Below are positions 23,667 to 38,600 of a DNA stretch of 64,000 bases, piece by piece. The DNA is from Diadema setosum. Taxonomy: Eukaryota; Echinodermata; Echinoidea; Diadematoida; Diadematidae. Within the stretch, counting starts at the first letter, position 1; each line of letters starts with the position of its first letter. A program made the position numbers and the translations under genes. The notes beneath the pieces were generated by a model that saw only the letters and a list, made by a program, of their open reading frames with translations, had not been told where the DNA came from and searched no databases. Location: NCBI GenBank assembly GCA_033980235.1, contig CM067069.1, forward strand, positions 19,526,650-19,590,649, given 5' to 3'.

Positions 23667-26600
23667 AAACAAACTAAAAATGTCGCTAAGGCGACTGGTA
23701 TGCCTCCGCCATAATGCACGATTCTCCTAATAGGTCTGTAGTACATGTAGACAATGTGTGATTACATTTTCACAAAATTGGCAAAATATTAAAATGACAA
23801 GTTTGTCACAAATGTGTTGAATGTTCATCTTCCTTGACCTAGGTTTAATTGGATGAATAGGAGAGCATGTACTTGGGGATTTCAGGACTTTAACTTGACT
23901 TTGACCCTAAAATAATTTATGCATTGAGTAATTTTCAAGGTATGGAGAAAAAGTGCAATTTCTATAATGAAAAGTTCATTGTTACCATTTTCATCTGGCC
24001 TTTGACCCTAAAATTCATAGGATAATCACTGTCAGGCACAACATGCATAAATACATAGTAAGTTTCAAGATAACTTGAGCCACTTCTGAGATATGGAGGA
24101 AAAAGTTAGTTCAGCACTTTCCCTTGATCTTTGACCTTTTGACCTTTGAGGCAAACAAAAAAAAAAAGAAGAAAAAAGAAAGCTTCCAGAGAATCTCTAT
24201 TAGGTTATACATGCATACACCAAGTGTAAAAAAAAAGATAATCCTGCTGGCATTGCATAAATATGAGGGAAATAGTAAAATTTTGAAGTGTTGCCCTTGA
24301 CCTTTGACCCCTGACCTTTGACCCATGAACCCTAAATTCTCTAGATATTCACTGCCAGTCAGTACTTGTATATATACTATGTTCCATGAAGATACCTTGA
24401 ACAATTTCCAAGATACAGAGAAAAAAGTTAAGTTTTAATATTTCAAATATTAAAACTTAAGTTTTAATATTTCAAATATTAAAACAAGTAAAGTTTACTT
24501 GACCTTTTGACCTTTGACCTTTGACCTCATGACCCCAAACTTTCACCAGAGAATCTTAATTGTGTAATACATGTATGCACTAAGTTTCAAGAAAATATCT
24601 TCAGGCATTACATAGATATGGTGGAAATAGTGAAATTTTACATATTTGACCTTGACCTTTTGACCTTTGACCTTGAGCATGTGCACCCAAAAGTTGATAG
24701 GCACAACTTCACCCCCTAATACACATACATGCCAAGTTTCATTAGGATACCTCAAAAGGTTTTGGTAGTTACCCTGTCCACAAAATTCATTACGGACGGA
24801 CGGAAGGACGGACGGACGGACGGACAACCCGAAAACATAATCCCTCCGGCACCACTTCGTGGCGGAGGCATAAAAACACCATACAAAACAATGATTATGG
24901 TAACCAAATAATTACAGAAGGAGAAGTTTCATCAATGAAACCTAGGCCTTAATCACCACTTAGGTTTGTAATCTGATCTTGGGCATGCAATGATGAATGG
25001 AGAAAGCTTATACTGCCAGCTGATGCCTGCTCTTAGCAACATCCAGGGCCGGCGGAAGATTCAGACCCTTTTGAACAGATAGTGTGATTTTCCCCTAACA
25101 TTCAATGATTTGTTCTACTAATATTGCTGCATTCACTCAATCCACATACATTGTATATATGAAGGTGGACTTGTCCTTTAAATTGGATGAGGTTGCTTAG
25201 GTGTCAAATTTGTCAGCCTTTTGCTCATTTCATTGGATGGTGCAGATGCAATATGATTTCTTCAAAGGGAGATAGAGGGCGGCATGTACCTTACACGGCT
25301 ACTATCATTGTATCATTGGACGCACACACACAAAATCATGGAGTATCCACAATGCATTTAGTGAGATACGTGTACTTGTACATTACATGCATTGTGTACA
25401 TAATTGTGAATCAGAAAGGCTTACATGTGAAGCAATGGTTAACAATGTCTTACCTGTGGGAGGTGATTTGCCTAAATGAAATAATCCATCAGCAACAAGT
25501 GTCTTCATCCAAGGGATGTTTGTCACCATTTCGAACTTGTCACCTAATTATTACAAGAAACAAATGTTAATTGTATATTAGAGAGTGCTTAGCTGATGTC
25601 AAGAGTGAGAAGCCAGCCATACAACGTGGCAAATGTAAAATATACAATTGCAAACCACAAAAGTAACTGATCACATTTTCATCAATGGACCAAATTCATC
25701 TATCATACAGCAGTCATCTTAATGTACATATAAACCTAAAGAGTAAAATCGTATTCTGGAATTTACAACATTTTGGAGCTTACTGCAAAATCCAAATGCT
25801 TCACAATGAAGAGGTCAACTATAAGACATTTAAATGTCATAGATAAATTTAACAGCAAGATGTGGAATGGAAAAAAAAAAGAATGACTTATGATTCAGTG
25901 TTCACACTTGCATGCATTATTATCTTACTTGCTTTTTATTTGATTTTACATCAATAGGGTGCCCACAATGTATGTACAAATGTATGTATTAACCAGTCTG
26001 ATGTGGATAACACAAACCTCAGTTTTCCTAGTTTGTGTGCATGATAACAAGATATATTCATTCTTTTGACCTAATAGAAGACTCTCAAGTTTACATAAAT
26101 CTGTGATTAAAAAACACACAAAATCAGAAGTGATTGAATCGATACTAAATGTTGTGTATATAAAAACACAACAACAAATTATAGACCAACGACACAATGA
26201 CTGCCATACACTAAGCACAAAAATCAGAAAAAGAAATGAAGGTGTAAACTTGTCTCTTCATAGTAATAATAGAAAGGACTAGAAATGTCGCTTTGGCGAC
26301 TGGTATGCCTCCGCCATAATGCATGATTTTCCCAATAGGTCTAGATAGTACATGTGGACACTGTGTGATTACATTTTCACAAATTGGCAAAATATTGGAA
26401 TGACAAGTTTGTCACAAATGTGTTGAATGTTCACCTTCCTTGACCTAGGTTTAATTGGATGAATAGGAGAGCATGTATCTAGGGATTTAAGGACTTTAAA
26501 TTGACTTTGACCCATTCATACATTTAGGCATGGAGTAATTTTCAAGGTACAGGTGTGGAGAAAAAGTTCAATTTCTGAATTGAATAGTAAATTGTTACCA

Positions 26601-29600
26601 TTTTCATCTGGCCCTTGACCCTAAAATTCATAAGATAATTACTTTCAGGTAGAACATGCATAATATGTACTAAGTTTCAAGGTAACTTGAGCCACTTCCG
26701 CGATATGGAGGAAAAAGTTAGTTCAGCACTTTCACTTATCTTTGACCTTTTGACCTTTGAGTCAAAGAGAGAAAAAACAAGGAAAAGTAGAAATTACGCG
26801 GTGCGTAATATATGTCCCCGCTGGAAGAAGCATTTTGTAACAAAATGTGCAATATAGGTAAAAAATCAAGGTCAAAGGTCAAAGAAGTCCAAGGTCAAAA
26901 TTCTGTGTAGAAGTTTTGAAGCCCTCACCTAGTGCCATCACATAAAGCAAATGGAATCGAAATTGGGTTAGAAATGGCGAAGGAGTAGCATTTTGTAGCC
27001 AATGTACAATATAGGTCAAAAATCAAGGTCAAAGGTAAAAGAAGTCAAAGGTCAAAATTCTGTGTAGAAGTTTTGAAGCCTGCACCTAGTGCTATCACAT
27101 AAAGCAAATGGAATCGAAATCGGGTTAGAAATGGTGAAGGAGTAGCATTTTGTAGCAAAATGCACAATATAGGTCAAAAATCAAGGTCAAAGGTCAAAGA
27201 AGTCAAAGGTCAAAATTCTGTGTAGAAGTTTTGAAGCCCTCACCTAGTGCCATCACATAAAGCAAACGGAATCGAAATCGGGTTAGAAATGGCGAAGGAG
27301 TAGCATTTTGTAGCAAAATGTACAATATAGGTCAAAAATCAAGGTCAAAGGTCAAAGAAGTCAAAGGTCAAAATTCTGTGTAGAAGTTTTGAAGCCCTCA
27401 CCTAGTGCCATCACATAAAGCAAACGGAATCGAAATCGGGTTAGAAATGGCAAAGGAGTAGCATTTTGTAGCAAAATGCACAATATAGGTCAAAAATCAA
27501 GGTCAAAGGTCAAAGAAGTCAAAGGTCAAAATTCTGTGTAGAAGTTTTGAAGCCCTCACCTAGTGCCATCACATAAAGCAAACGGAATCGAAATCGGGTT
27601 AGAAATGGCGAAGGAGTAGCATTTTGTAGCAAAATGTACAATATAGGTCAAAAATCAAGGTCAAAGGTCAAAGAAGTCAAAGGTCAAAATTCTGTGTAGA
27701 AGTTTTGAAGCCCTCACCTAGTGCCATCACATAAAGCAAACGGAATCGAAATCGGGTTAGAAATGGCGAAGGAGTAGCATTTTGTAGCAAAATGCACAAT
27801 ATAGGTCAAAAATCAAGGTCAAAGGTCAAAGAAGTCAAAGGTCAAAATTCTGTGTAGAAGTTTTGAAGCCCTCACCTAGTGCCATCACATAAAGCAAACG
27901 GAATCGAAATCGGGTTAGAAATGGCGAAGGAGTAGCATTTTGTAGCAAAATGTACAATATAGGTCAAAGGTCAAGGTCAAAGGTCACAACTGAAATTCTG
28001 TGTAGAAGTTTTAAAGCTCCCATGTAGTGCTATCATATAAAGCAAACAGAATCAAAATTGGCTCATAAATGACAGAGAAGTAGCAAATTGAACATTTTGA
28101 TCACACACGGACGCACACACGGACGGACGGACGGACGGACGCACAGACACACACACGTACGGAGCCCGTTTCATAGTCCCCTGCTCGAACTCGTTCGGCG
28201 GGGACAAAAAAACTTTCCAGAGAATTTCTATTAGGTTACACACGCATACACCAAGTGTAAAAAAATAACCCTGCTGGCATTGCATAAATATGAGGATAAT
28301 AGTAACATTTTGAAGTCTTGCACTTGACCTTTGACCCCTGACCTTTGACCCCATGAACCCTACATTCTCTAGATAATCACTTCCAGTCAGTACATGTATA
28401 TACTATGTTCCATGAAGATACCTTGAACAATTTTCCAAGGTACGGAGAAAAAAAAAGAAGTTTTAATATTTTTACTTGACCTTTTGACCTTTGACCTTCG
28501 ACCTCATGACCCAAACTGTCACCAGAGAATCTTAATTGGGTAATACATGTATACACTAAGTTTCAAGAAAATCTCTTCAGGCATTCAATAGATATGGTGG
28601 AAATAGTGAAATTTTATGTATTTGATCCTGACCTTTTGACCTTTGACCTTTGACCTCATGACCCAAACTTTCACCAGAGAATCTTAATTAGGTAAAACAT
28701 GTATACACTAAGTTTCAAGAAAATATCTTCAGGCATTCAATAGATATGGTGGAAATAGTGAAATTTTATGTATTTGACCTTGACCTTTTGACCTTTAACC
28801 TTGAGCATGTGCACCCAAAAGTTGATAGGCACAACTTCGCCCCCTAATACACATACATGCCAAGTTTCATTAGGATACCTCAACAGGTTTCGATAGTTAC
28901 CTTGTCCACAAAATTCATTACGGACGGACGGAAGGACGGACAACCCGAAAACATAATGCCTCCGGCACCACTTCGTGGCGGAGGCATAAAAATATTTAAA
29001 TCCCAGGCTTCTGTACACCTATCTCACCATGAATTCTTTGTACAGTGGGCATTCTCTTTTCCCGTTCTTCATCCAGTTCTTCATTCTCCGGTCTCCATGC
29101 TTCATCCAAGACTTTGTCATCCAGCAGATTCCTGTTGAGATCAAGTAAAGGATTATATCATATTGATGGAGATTGATGATGATGATGATGATGATAGAGA
29201 GGAGGAAAAAGAAGATAAAGAAGAGGAAGAAGATAACAGTGGTGATATGACATTCATCATGGAAAATGAGCGTATGGTACTGATTTCAAACTTGCATTCA
29301 TCAAGTGCTCTCAACAAGTAACATGTAGGTTGCACAAATAGACAACAGGGTCAAAATAAGATGTAGGAGCCATAATCAAAGGCACTTACTTAGCAGTAAT
29401 GGCATAACTGGCTTCTACTTGCTGATATTTTTCTGGTACACATATTAGAAATGACAACAACAATGTGCGTGTTTATACAGGAGCCTCTCGCATCGGCGCG
29501 CATGAGCCGGTATTTTACCTCCCGCATGAGCGCTTATTTCTCGTGTTTATACAGAAGTCAAAATACCGGCTCATGCGAGCCGATGCGAGCGGACCTCAGC

Positions 29601-32600
29601 TGAACCGGACCTCTCGAATTTGGGGTCAAGCACAGGTCACGTTCGCAGTGCAGTTTATTGCATGATGGGAAAAAATGAAAAAAATCAAGATGGCACCGGC
29701 AAAGTCATCAGGACCACCAAGCTTGAAGGTCATTCTTGTAACGTTCCTCTTGACAACCACCCGGCCAAATGATCAATTGAAATCCAGTTTTTCAGTAAGA
29801 AGGAGGAGACGTGGTTCGATCATGACAGATATTAAAATACACGCTTTCCGGTTACCTCTCGAATTTCGGTTGTCTGTATAAACACACAGCAAAATACGCG
29901 AGGCTCCTCTCGCATCGGCCACCTCAAAAGGTGGCGGACGGAACCTCTCACATGAGCCTGCATTTGGCAGCGTATGCCGGCATACGCCGTGTTTATACAG
30001 AGCAAAATTCGAGAGGTCCTCTCGCATGAGCTCGCATGAGCCAGCATGAGCCGGCATGAGCGCGTATTTTGCTTCTCTGTATAAACACACTCAAAGATGG
30101 ATTCCACCTTCAATTCACTTGGAGCCTCCCATGATATCTGTCTGCATTCTATTCATAAAGATAAATACAAATTCATTATGCATCAATTAGACTTCATTCA
30201 TCCTCCATTTCATTCCTTTTATTTCACATACAAAGTATGTATGATGTATGACGTGTGTGATAACGTGATGATAAGTGGAAGAGTCATTGGGAGCTGGCAG
30301 GCCAAAAGAAATTGGTCCAATACATGTTAACATACAATACTGCACTGTGGAAACTTAAAGATAATAAAAAGTTTTGGTACCTCAAAAGCTTCCCTGAATT
30401 TCCTTGTCTTGGTTTGTGTTTCAGGCTAAAGTACGTTGTCTGTGAGAATTACTCGCCCCAAAGTGCTCTCATGTCTTAGTAATCATGCAATAATGGTTTC
30501 GTACCAGAGCCGACGCTGTACAGCGTCGATAAATATTGTACGAAACCACTGACTGCGACCAGCAGCGTGTAGCCCATTGTACGCATAGCTAACTGCGACC
30601 AGCAGCCCCATACGCATAGCGTAATGGGGCTTCGCATTGTAGCATTCAGGATCGTGACAGAATTAGTATCGCGGGTAAATGTCAACTTAAAATCCAAAAA
30701 TTTCTTCGATTTGAAGACTTACCAATTAAGTTGAAGTATTGAAAACAGGCTTCGAACAACGTTTGGTTCTGCTAATAGTCCCTTTCTGTTCGAATTGATG
30801 ACTGAATGTGACTCGGTCGAGAGGACCTTGGGAGAGCTACATACACTGGATACCATGGCCAGCGCATGCGCACACAAACATCTTATCCGTTCATGGATTT
30901 GAAATTTGTGTGCATGCGATGTGTTCGCATGCACTGGCTGTAGTATTCAGTGTACTGTATGTAGCTCTCCTGAGGTCCTGTTGACCGAGTCACATTCAGT
31001 CATCAATTTGAACAGAAAGGGACTATAGGCAGAACCAAACGTTGCCCGAAGCCTGTTTTCAATACTTCAACTTAATTGGTAAGTCTTCAAATTGAAGAAT
31101 TTATGGGATTTTAAGTTGACATTTACCCTGCGATACTAAATCTGTCATGATCCTGAATGCTACAATGCGAAGCCCGATTACGCTATGCGTATGGGACTAC
31201 TGGTCGCTATGCGTAAGGGGCTGCTGGTCGCAGTTAATTGCATGATTACTAAGACATGAGAGCACTTTTAGACGAGTAAGTCTCACAGTGTTAGTTATAT
31301 GAAAGGTACTTTAACCTGAAACACAAACTAAGACAAGGAAATTCAAGGACACTTTTGAGGTACCAAAACTTTTTATTATCGTTAATCTATCAATGAAGTA
31401 TTTCTGTTATCATCGACTCTGAAAAAAAGTTCACTGACCTATTGAGTTCGCTTAGACTGTGCATCCAGTCCTGTAGCACTGTACCATGGTGGGTCTGTGG
31501 GGGAGTGACCTTGTCAACGACAAACAAGACATGGCTGTTCAGGTAGGCAAGGCTGCCACAGAGCTCCCTCTCTAGTTCGTCAGCTGTCATCTGAAAGTAA
31601 ATTGTGACAGGGACAGTGAAATATTAAACATTATCTGGGAGGACAAGATGCTACTGACCACTACAGAGAGGGGCAGGGAGAAAGAGAAGGGGGAGGTCTG
31701 GGGTTGGAATGGGATAGACTGATGGTGACCGGTGAAAATGAGAATATCACAAAATGTAACTACCCTAGGGATAAAAAGGTATTTGAGGTGATTTTTTGTA
31801 ACTTAGATGTATTTCAAACCCTATGATAATGATTAATCATACTTTCATTATGACATTTACAGTTGTCTTATTACACAAACTAGATATATCGCTACGGCGA
31901 CTGATATGCCTCCGCCATAATGCATGGTTCTCCTAATATAGTATAGTACAATGTCTTGACAATGTCTTGACAATGTGTGATGACAGTTTCACACAATTGG
32001 CAAAATATTGAAATGACAGGTTTGACACAAATGTGCTGAATGTTCACTTTCCTAGAACTAGGTTCAATTGGATGAATGATTAAAATGTCAGAGAGCAGGT
32101 ATTTGGGGAACTGATGATTTTTACTTGACTTTTGACCCTTTTATAAGTTTATGCATTGAGTAAATTTCAAGGTATTGAGAAAAAGTATAATTTCAGTATC
32201 AAATGGGAAAATAGCATTATCTAAACCTTTCGTTTGACCTTTGACCTCACAGTTCCACAGAGAATCACTGTAAGGTAGAACATGCATAAATATGTAAGTT
32301 TCATGATGATACCTTGAGTTACTTTCGAGATATGGAGGAAAAAGTGCAATTTAGCACTTTCACTTGACCTTTTACCTTTTGACCTTTGACCTTTTGGCAA
32401 TTCCCCAAAAATATATATTGGGTAATACATGCCATACATCAAGTTTAAAAAAAACAACCCTTCAGGCATATTGCATTTTAAAGAAAGTAGTGCTATTTTG
32501 AGGAGTTGACCTTGACCTTTGACCCCCTTGACCTTTGACCCATGACCCCCCAACTTCCCTAGATAATCACTGCCTGTCGGTGCAAGCATATATACTAAGT

Positions 32601-35600
32601 TCCATGAAGATACCTTGAACCATTTGCGAGATATGGAGAAAAACATGAAATTTCAATTTTTTTTCCCACAAAATAACCTGTGACCTTTGACCTTTGACCC
32701 TGTGACCCTAAAATCCACACAAAGTATTATCCCCCAAGGATATACCCTCATACCAAGTTTGATGTAAAACCACCACACGGTTCTTGAGATATCGACAAAA
32801 ACAAAACGGGACGGACGGACGTACGGACGGACGTACGGACGGACGGACGTACGGACGGACGGACGGACGGACGGACGACCCGAAAACATAATGCCTCCGG
32901 CCACTTCGTTGCGGAGGCATAAAAAAAAAAAAAAACTACATGCAATGAGCGGGCAGTATTTGCCTTTCAAAGTAGCAATATGTTACACTATGTACAAAAC
33001 CCTGGTCATAAATATGAATAGACCAAATATACATAATAAGCCTTGCATACAATATGGATTCTCAAAAAAAAAAAGAAGAAGAAAAGAAACAATGTTGATA
33101 AGTGAATTCTAATGTCCTTAGAGTCAGTAAGAGAGAGATAAACTCATAACATCTGGTGATCTTACATAGTGTCATCCAGAGTTCCATATAAAATGTACCT
33201 TTCCAGTAGAAAATCACATAAATTACACTCTCTCTAGGACTTCAGACTCCTATGTGGATCAGAACACAGACTACCCTATAATCTAGGTGGAGGATGCAGC
33301 AACTGTCTTTGCTCTTATGCTAAATGTCTGATGTGGTAAGACTATTGTCTTTGCTAAGCGATACGTCTGATGCTGTGAGACCATGAACAGTCAAAGCATC
33401 CACCGTCTATATCCACTCGTCTTGCTTTAGTCATTGTTTTCTTAATATCGACTAAGAATCATAGTCAATCATAGTCATTAATAAGAAAACAACAACTAAA
33501 GGAAGATGAGTGGATACAGAGGGTAGATACTTTGCACGCAACGACTGTTCATAGTCTTGCGGCATCAGACGTACACTGTATCGCTTAGCAAAGACAAAAG
33601 TCTTGCCACATCAAACATTTAGCGTAATAGCAAAGACAATTGCTGCATCCTCCGCATAGATTATAGGCTAAACACAGACAAAACAATGACTGATTAATGC
33701 ATTTCATTGGTCACACTTACATCACACATTGGGCGGAGCCTCAAGAAGCGGTTAGCCGGCGGACATGAGAGCATCTCGCCCAGAAGGAATGCCTCGTGCA
33801 TCTTGGCACACTGCTCGAACTGCATCCGCGTCACATTGTTGGCCTGAGACAGCTGAAGTTGCTTGAAGATCGGGAGATTGTGACCTTCAAAATAAAGAAA
33901 TGAGAAAGGAAAAATTGAGGCAATAAAACATCAATGCTTACTGAACTTACTGAACTTACTGAAGTGCTGCATCCGTCTTGGTAGTGTACCAGTGTAGTGC
34001 GGCTAGGGTGAGGGGGTTATTCCCCCTTAGTAACCCCTGCTAAACTGCATTGGCCCTGCAATTGTTGTTTTGAATCCCAAAAGTGTTCAACTCATTGATA
34101 CATGTGACCATTTTTACAATGGAACAAAAAAACAAAACAAAACTTGAAAACAAAAATAATTTAGTAATTCTATATCGGTCCAAACATTACATTTGGATTG
34201 GAAGCAATATCATTCATTATTTTTGCACCTTTTGAGAAGATCAGTCTTTAATCTGCATCCTGCAAGTTGAATGTCAATGCTGATATACGAACTGAAATAT
34301 GAATTTGTATACAAGGTAAAATGTAGAAATTTCCCAGTGGTGAGTTTTATTTAAGGGTCAAGCAAGCTCTGATACTCAATAATAAAGCTTATACAATTAA
34401 TTTTTTAGAAAGCAATTCGAAGATTGCTATTCACCATGTCAATTTCTTTGCATGAATATGATGATGAGTTCATATCAAATTGAAATTGACTGTGGATTCA
34501 CTCTTGAACCTAAATGTACAGATGTTCAGCTCCATCCTACACCCAGATGACCACAATCCTAGTTTGCAATAATAAAATGCCCTGAATTAAATTTATGCTC
34601 ATGAATAAATTCTTCTTGAGGTGTTTCTATCATGTAGCATTACCAACATAACACATTTCACTCATCCGTGCAAGATCCACACACTTCTAGCAGATTTCCA
34701 TGGAGCAGTAATGTTAATATTTCAGCCACACCCACTCACCTTGAATGGACTTGAGGTTAGGGCAGCCAGCAAACTGGATGTGTGAGATCCCACAATCATT
34801 GAATGTGGCACTCCTCAGGGTTTGGGAGTGGCAGTAGAATACTAGAACGGGATCTGCCTCCATCACTGGGTCGCTGGTGCTGGTGGCGCGGTCACACATT
34901 TGGGGGCGGGGCTCTGGCACAGGTCGCTTCCCTTGCACGCCAACATTTTGACAATTAGGGTCTGGTGGTGATGACTGTTCAGGTTCCTCTGGTGGTGCTG
35001 ATGTGCTGTCATCATCCATGGCTTCTGCACCATTGCCGTCATCCTCCTCCTCCTCCTCCTCCTCTCCTTCCCCGATATCCTGCATCACTGTTCCGTGGAT
35101 GGGACAAGTTGGCCTGGTAGCCATGGCGGATGTTGATGCATCTTTTACATTGCGCTTGGGCGTGGCACCATAATTCTGTCTCTTGCCATTGGAGAAACTT
35201 ACACCACTTGTGCTTTGTGCGGAATCCTGAGCATTATTACCTCTGAGGTCTTCTGCTTCTTCCTTGGTTTCCAACCAGGCTGAATTTGAATGTTCGGCTT
35301 CAAAATCATCTTCATCACCTGTTCTTATATCATCTGGTGCTGAAAGATCTGTGTCTGTATCCATCTTGTCCTCTGTTTCAGAAGCACAACCAACATCACA
35401 GTGTGACTGACTGCCAGGGACATCATTTCTCTCTCCTTCAGACATTCTTTGAGCTTTTATGTCTTTGTTAGCACCTGTCCCATCAGGGTCACTATGAAGT
35501 GAAGATGCTGCTTCACGTTCCGCCGTGGTTGACGATGATGTTGATGCTGCAGTTGGTGCTCCATCTACATCGTTGTCAGACACAGTGCTTTCTTGCTTGG

Positions 35601-38600
35601 ATTTAGCTGATGACATAGGATTTTCACCACCACCAGCATCATGATTGTCTTCCAATGCTTCACCTACAGGACCTGGTGGCTGCACCTGTTGTGGTTCAGC
35701 TCCAGCATCTGGAAGTCCTTCATCCTGCTGAACGTGCAACATCTCCTGCACAACTTGCTGGACTACAGGGGGCTGGGGATGCCTTTGGGGTCTGCGCATC
35801 TGCAAGGGTTGGCCACGAGGATCATTCCCCAATGGCATGCGGACAGGAGGATCCTGCCCTTGCCTTAGCTGGGCTCTGTTTCGCAGCTCTTGCCTTGGAG
35901 GGTCTTGGTTGATGGCAGGTACCCCAGCAACCTGAACCTCAGCCTGATTCTGGGGCTGGACATGCTGACCACCAGGGTTCTGCATCGCCACAAGTGCTGC
36001 CGAGACTCCAATGCCAGTTCCTGCACTAAGTCCAACCCTGGAGCAGCCTTTGGGTGGCTTCGGGAACATACGCTCCAGGTGAATATCCTCCAACGATGGA
36101 AGCCACTCGATGAAGATGGTGAGTGACTGACGATCATGAAGCTGGATCCCATGGCAATGGTGAAGATGCAGGGATGCTAACTGCGACCAACAGGTGTCTA
36201 CCGGCTCTGAGCAAATAGGACGGGTGCATAAATGTTATACAATTATGTAGATGTCTACAAATTCCATTGTATACAGTGAACACCATTGACTGAAGGGTAG
36301 AAACTCAGTACAGAGAGTGCAATTGATGTTCAGTAATCGCAAAATATATGTACAGAAATAGTCATGGACTACAAGACATTGCCTGTATATCACGAAAGAG
36401 ATGAAAGGTGTATTCTTGTTTAGTGTGTTCTTGTTTCTCTACTCCATTATGTCCAGAACATACAGTATGTAGGATGTGTGATTGCTTACCAACATCAAGC
36501 CACACCCTTGGATACCGGAGATGTGGGCAGTTATAGACAGTCATCGCGGCCAGATTTGGAAATACTTGGCCCATGGCTTTCATCCCCATGTCTGTCAGGA
36601 GGGCAGGGTTTTCTGAGATCTCTGCTAGTCCTCTGCTTGCCAGGTCAGAAGGGCTAAACTTTCCTGCACCAATACAGACAGAAAACACAACTGTACGGTA
36701 GCTGCTGCAAGCAGTGGCCAGGGATTTTGTGGGCACTGCACAGACACGTGATGTCGAGTCTTTTGTAATGCTACAAGTAATACTACTACTGCTTCCGCAA
36801 GATGTAACTTGACAATGGACAGACACCCTGAGAGTTTAATGTTGCTGGCGCTATTACTTAAGGCAGTAAAATTGACAACACTTAATAATGGTAGTGTTGC
36901 CTGTGAAAATTACAGTTCATCATATGACTTATAGGAAACAGATAACAAATGTGCCTGTCCAGTTGGTATGAAGTGCTCTATAATGGTAAGCAGTATGCAA
37001 TGACATGCATTACCATACTTGTTACTCACTGGTATATTAACAAGATGAAAGTGTTCTATGAAAAAGTACCACACTTGCTTGAAATCAAAACAGACAATGA
37101 TTTTTCTTTTATACCTGATTGCTATTTACGGTGTATAGTACCATGTTCATGGAGTCTACAAAGATTATTGCTAGGAAATTTAAACGCATACACCAATTAT
37201 AACTCCTAAGAGCACTAATAGTACCCTTCATGTTTTCATGTTCTGTTTTGTCATTAGATAACAAGACAAGGTGGACATCGAATCAATGATTTCTGTAATG
37301 TAACATTGCAAAACACACCATGTCATAGTATTGGTTTCCCAAAGCCATGGTTTCTTTAACCCCAACCAGGTCAGGCTGTTTTTACTGTTCTGTGGTCGGG
37401 GGAACACCCCATCCACCACCCCATCACGCAATTGGCATGAAGACTGGCATATATACATTACCTGTGGCGTTAGCTCCCAAATTATGAAAGAAGAAATTGA
37501 AATTTTCATTGCATTAATTATGGTAATATATGCATATTATTATGCATATTATTAAAAGATTGTTGACCTCACCTGAGGTGGACCAAGGATCCACAAATCC
37601 AAGATGGAGTTGCTTCAGTTGGAAGAATTTGACCTCGACTGCCCTCAATGCCAAGAAGAGGCTGTCCTTGGTGAGGCAGGGTTGGAGGCTGAGTCTCTCC
37701 AGGGACTTTGAGGCAGCCAGAAGGAGGTAGCCCAGGTCCTGCTCTGTGCAGTTCTTGCAGCCGCTTATGATGATGGTCTTCAGGCTTTGGAAACCCTGTG
37801 TGTGCTCCTGAACAGAACAGGTTCCATTCAATAATATTAGATTAACAGCAAACGGTACTGTCTTGTACGAATATTCTAAATAGTCAGTCTTACTTTAAAG
37901 GCATAATTTACCATTTGCAGATGAAACAAAAACCCAGCATAAGTGCTTTAAAATAGTTCTAAAATGTGAGTTAGGGATAGAAACAATCACTGTAAAAATT
38001 TGAATCGGTAAAATCGATGCTAAGTATTGTTAAATATACAAAATGTGAACAATAGTTATCATAAAAAAATTTTTCCAGACTAAACCGTCTACAGTTACGT
38101 TTTATTGAGAAAAATACAGATATCTCCTTATATTTTAGGCTTTATCATGAAAATCCTATATGAAAGGATGTTTTGTGGTACAACAAACCTACACTATGGG
38201 TTAAATGTCATATCTTGAAATTCATTTAAATCACTGTTCCCAAAGGTAAACAGGACCTTTAACTTTCTTTTACACAGTACCAGGATTGGCCTTACTTCTT
38301 TACAAATATTGCTCTCATTTGGTTGTCGGGTTTGTTTGTCTGTTTGTTTGTTCGCTAGAATGAGTGTTTGTTTCTAGTTACTAAATCACAACTATTCGGC
38401 AATGATTTTTATGCATAAAAACTTTCTTTTAACTACATTTCTTCATAAAACTTGACATAGAATCATGCAAAGAATCATGCATCTAATTGCATTAGCCTTT
38501 TCTCTTGGTACTGTTTAGCAGTTGGAGACATACAGACACATAAATACCACAAAATTACCAAAACTAAATATGACCATGACTACCTTTTTTAATTTTGAGT

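Noticed and set aside
26810..28200. CRISPR-like regularly spaced repeat
   Set aside because: The unit is a continuous 158-bp tandem satellite without unique spacers, in a eukaryotic intron.
35030..35070. (TCC)n microsatellite in FBXO38 exon 4
   Set aside because: It is in frame and encodes the Glu tract of the acidic region, so it is coding rather than an interruption.
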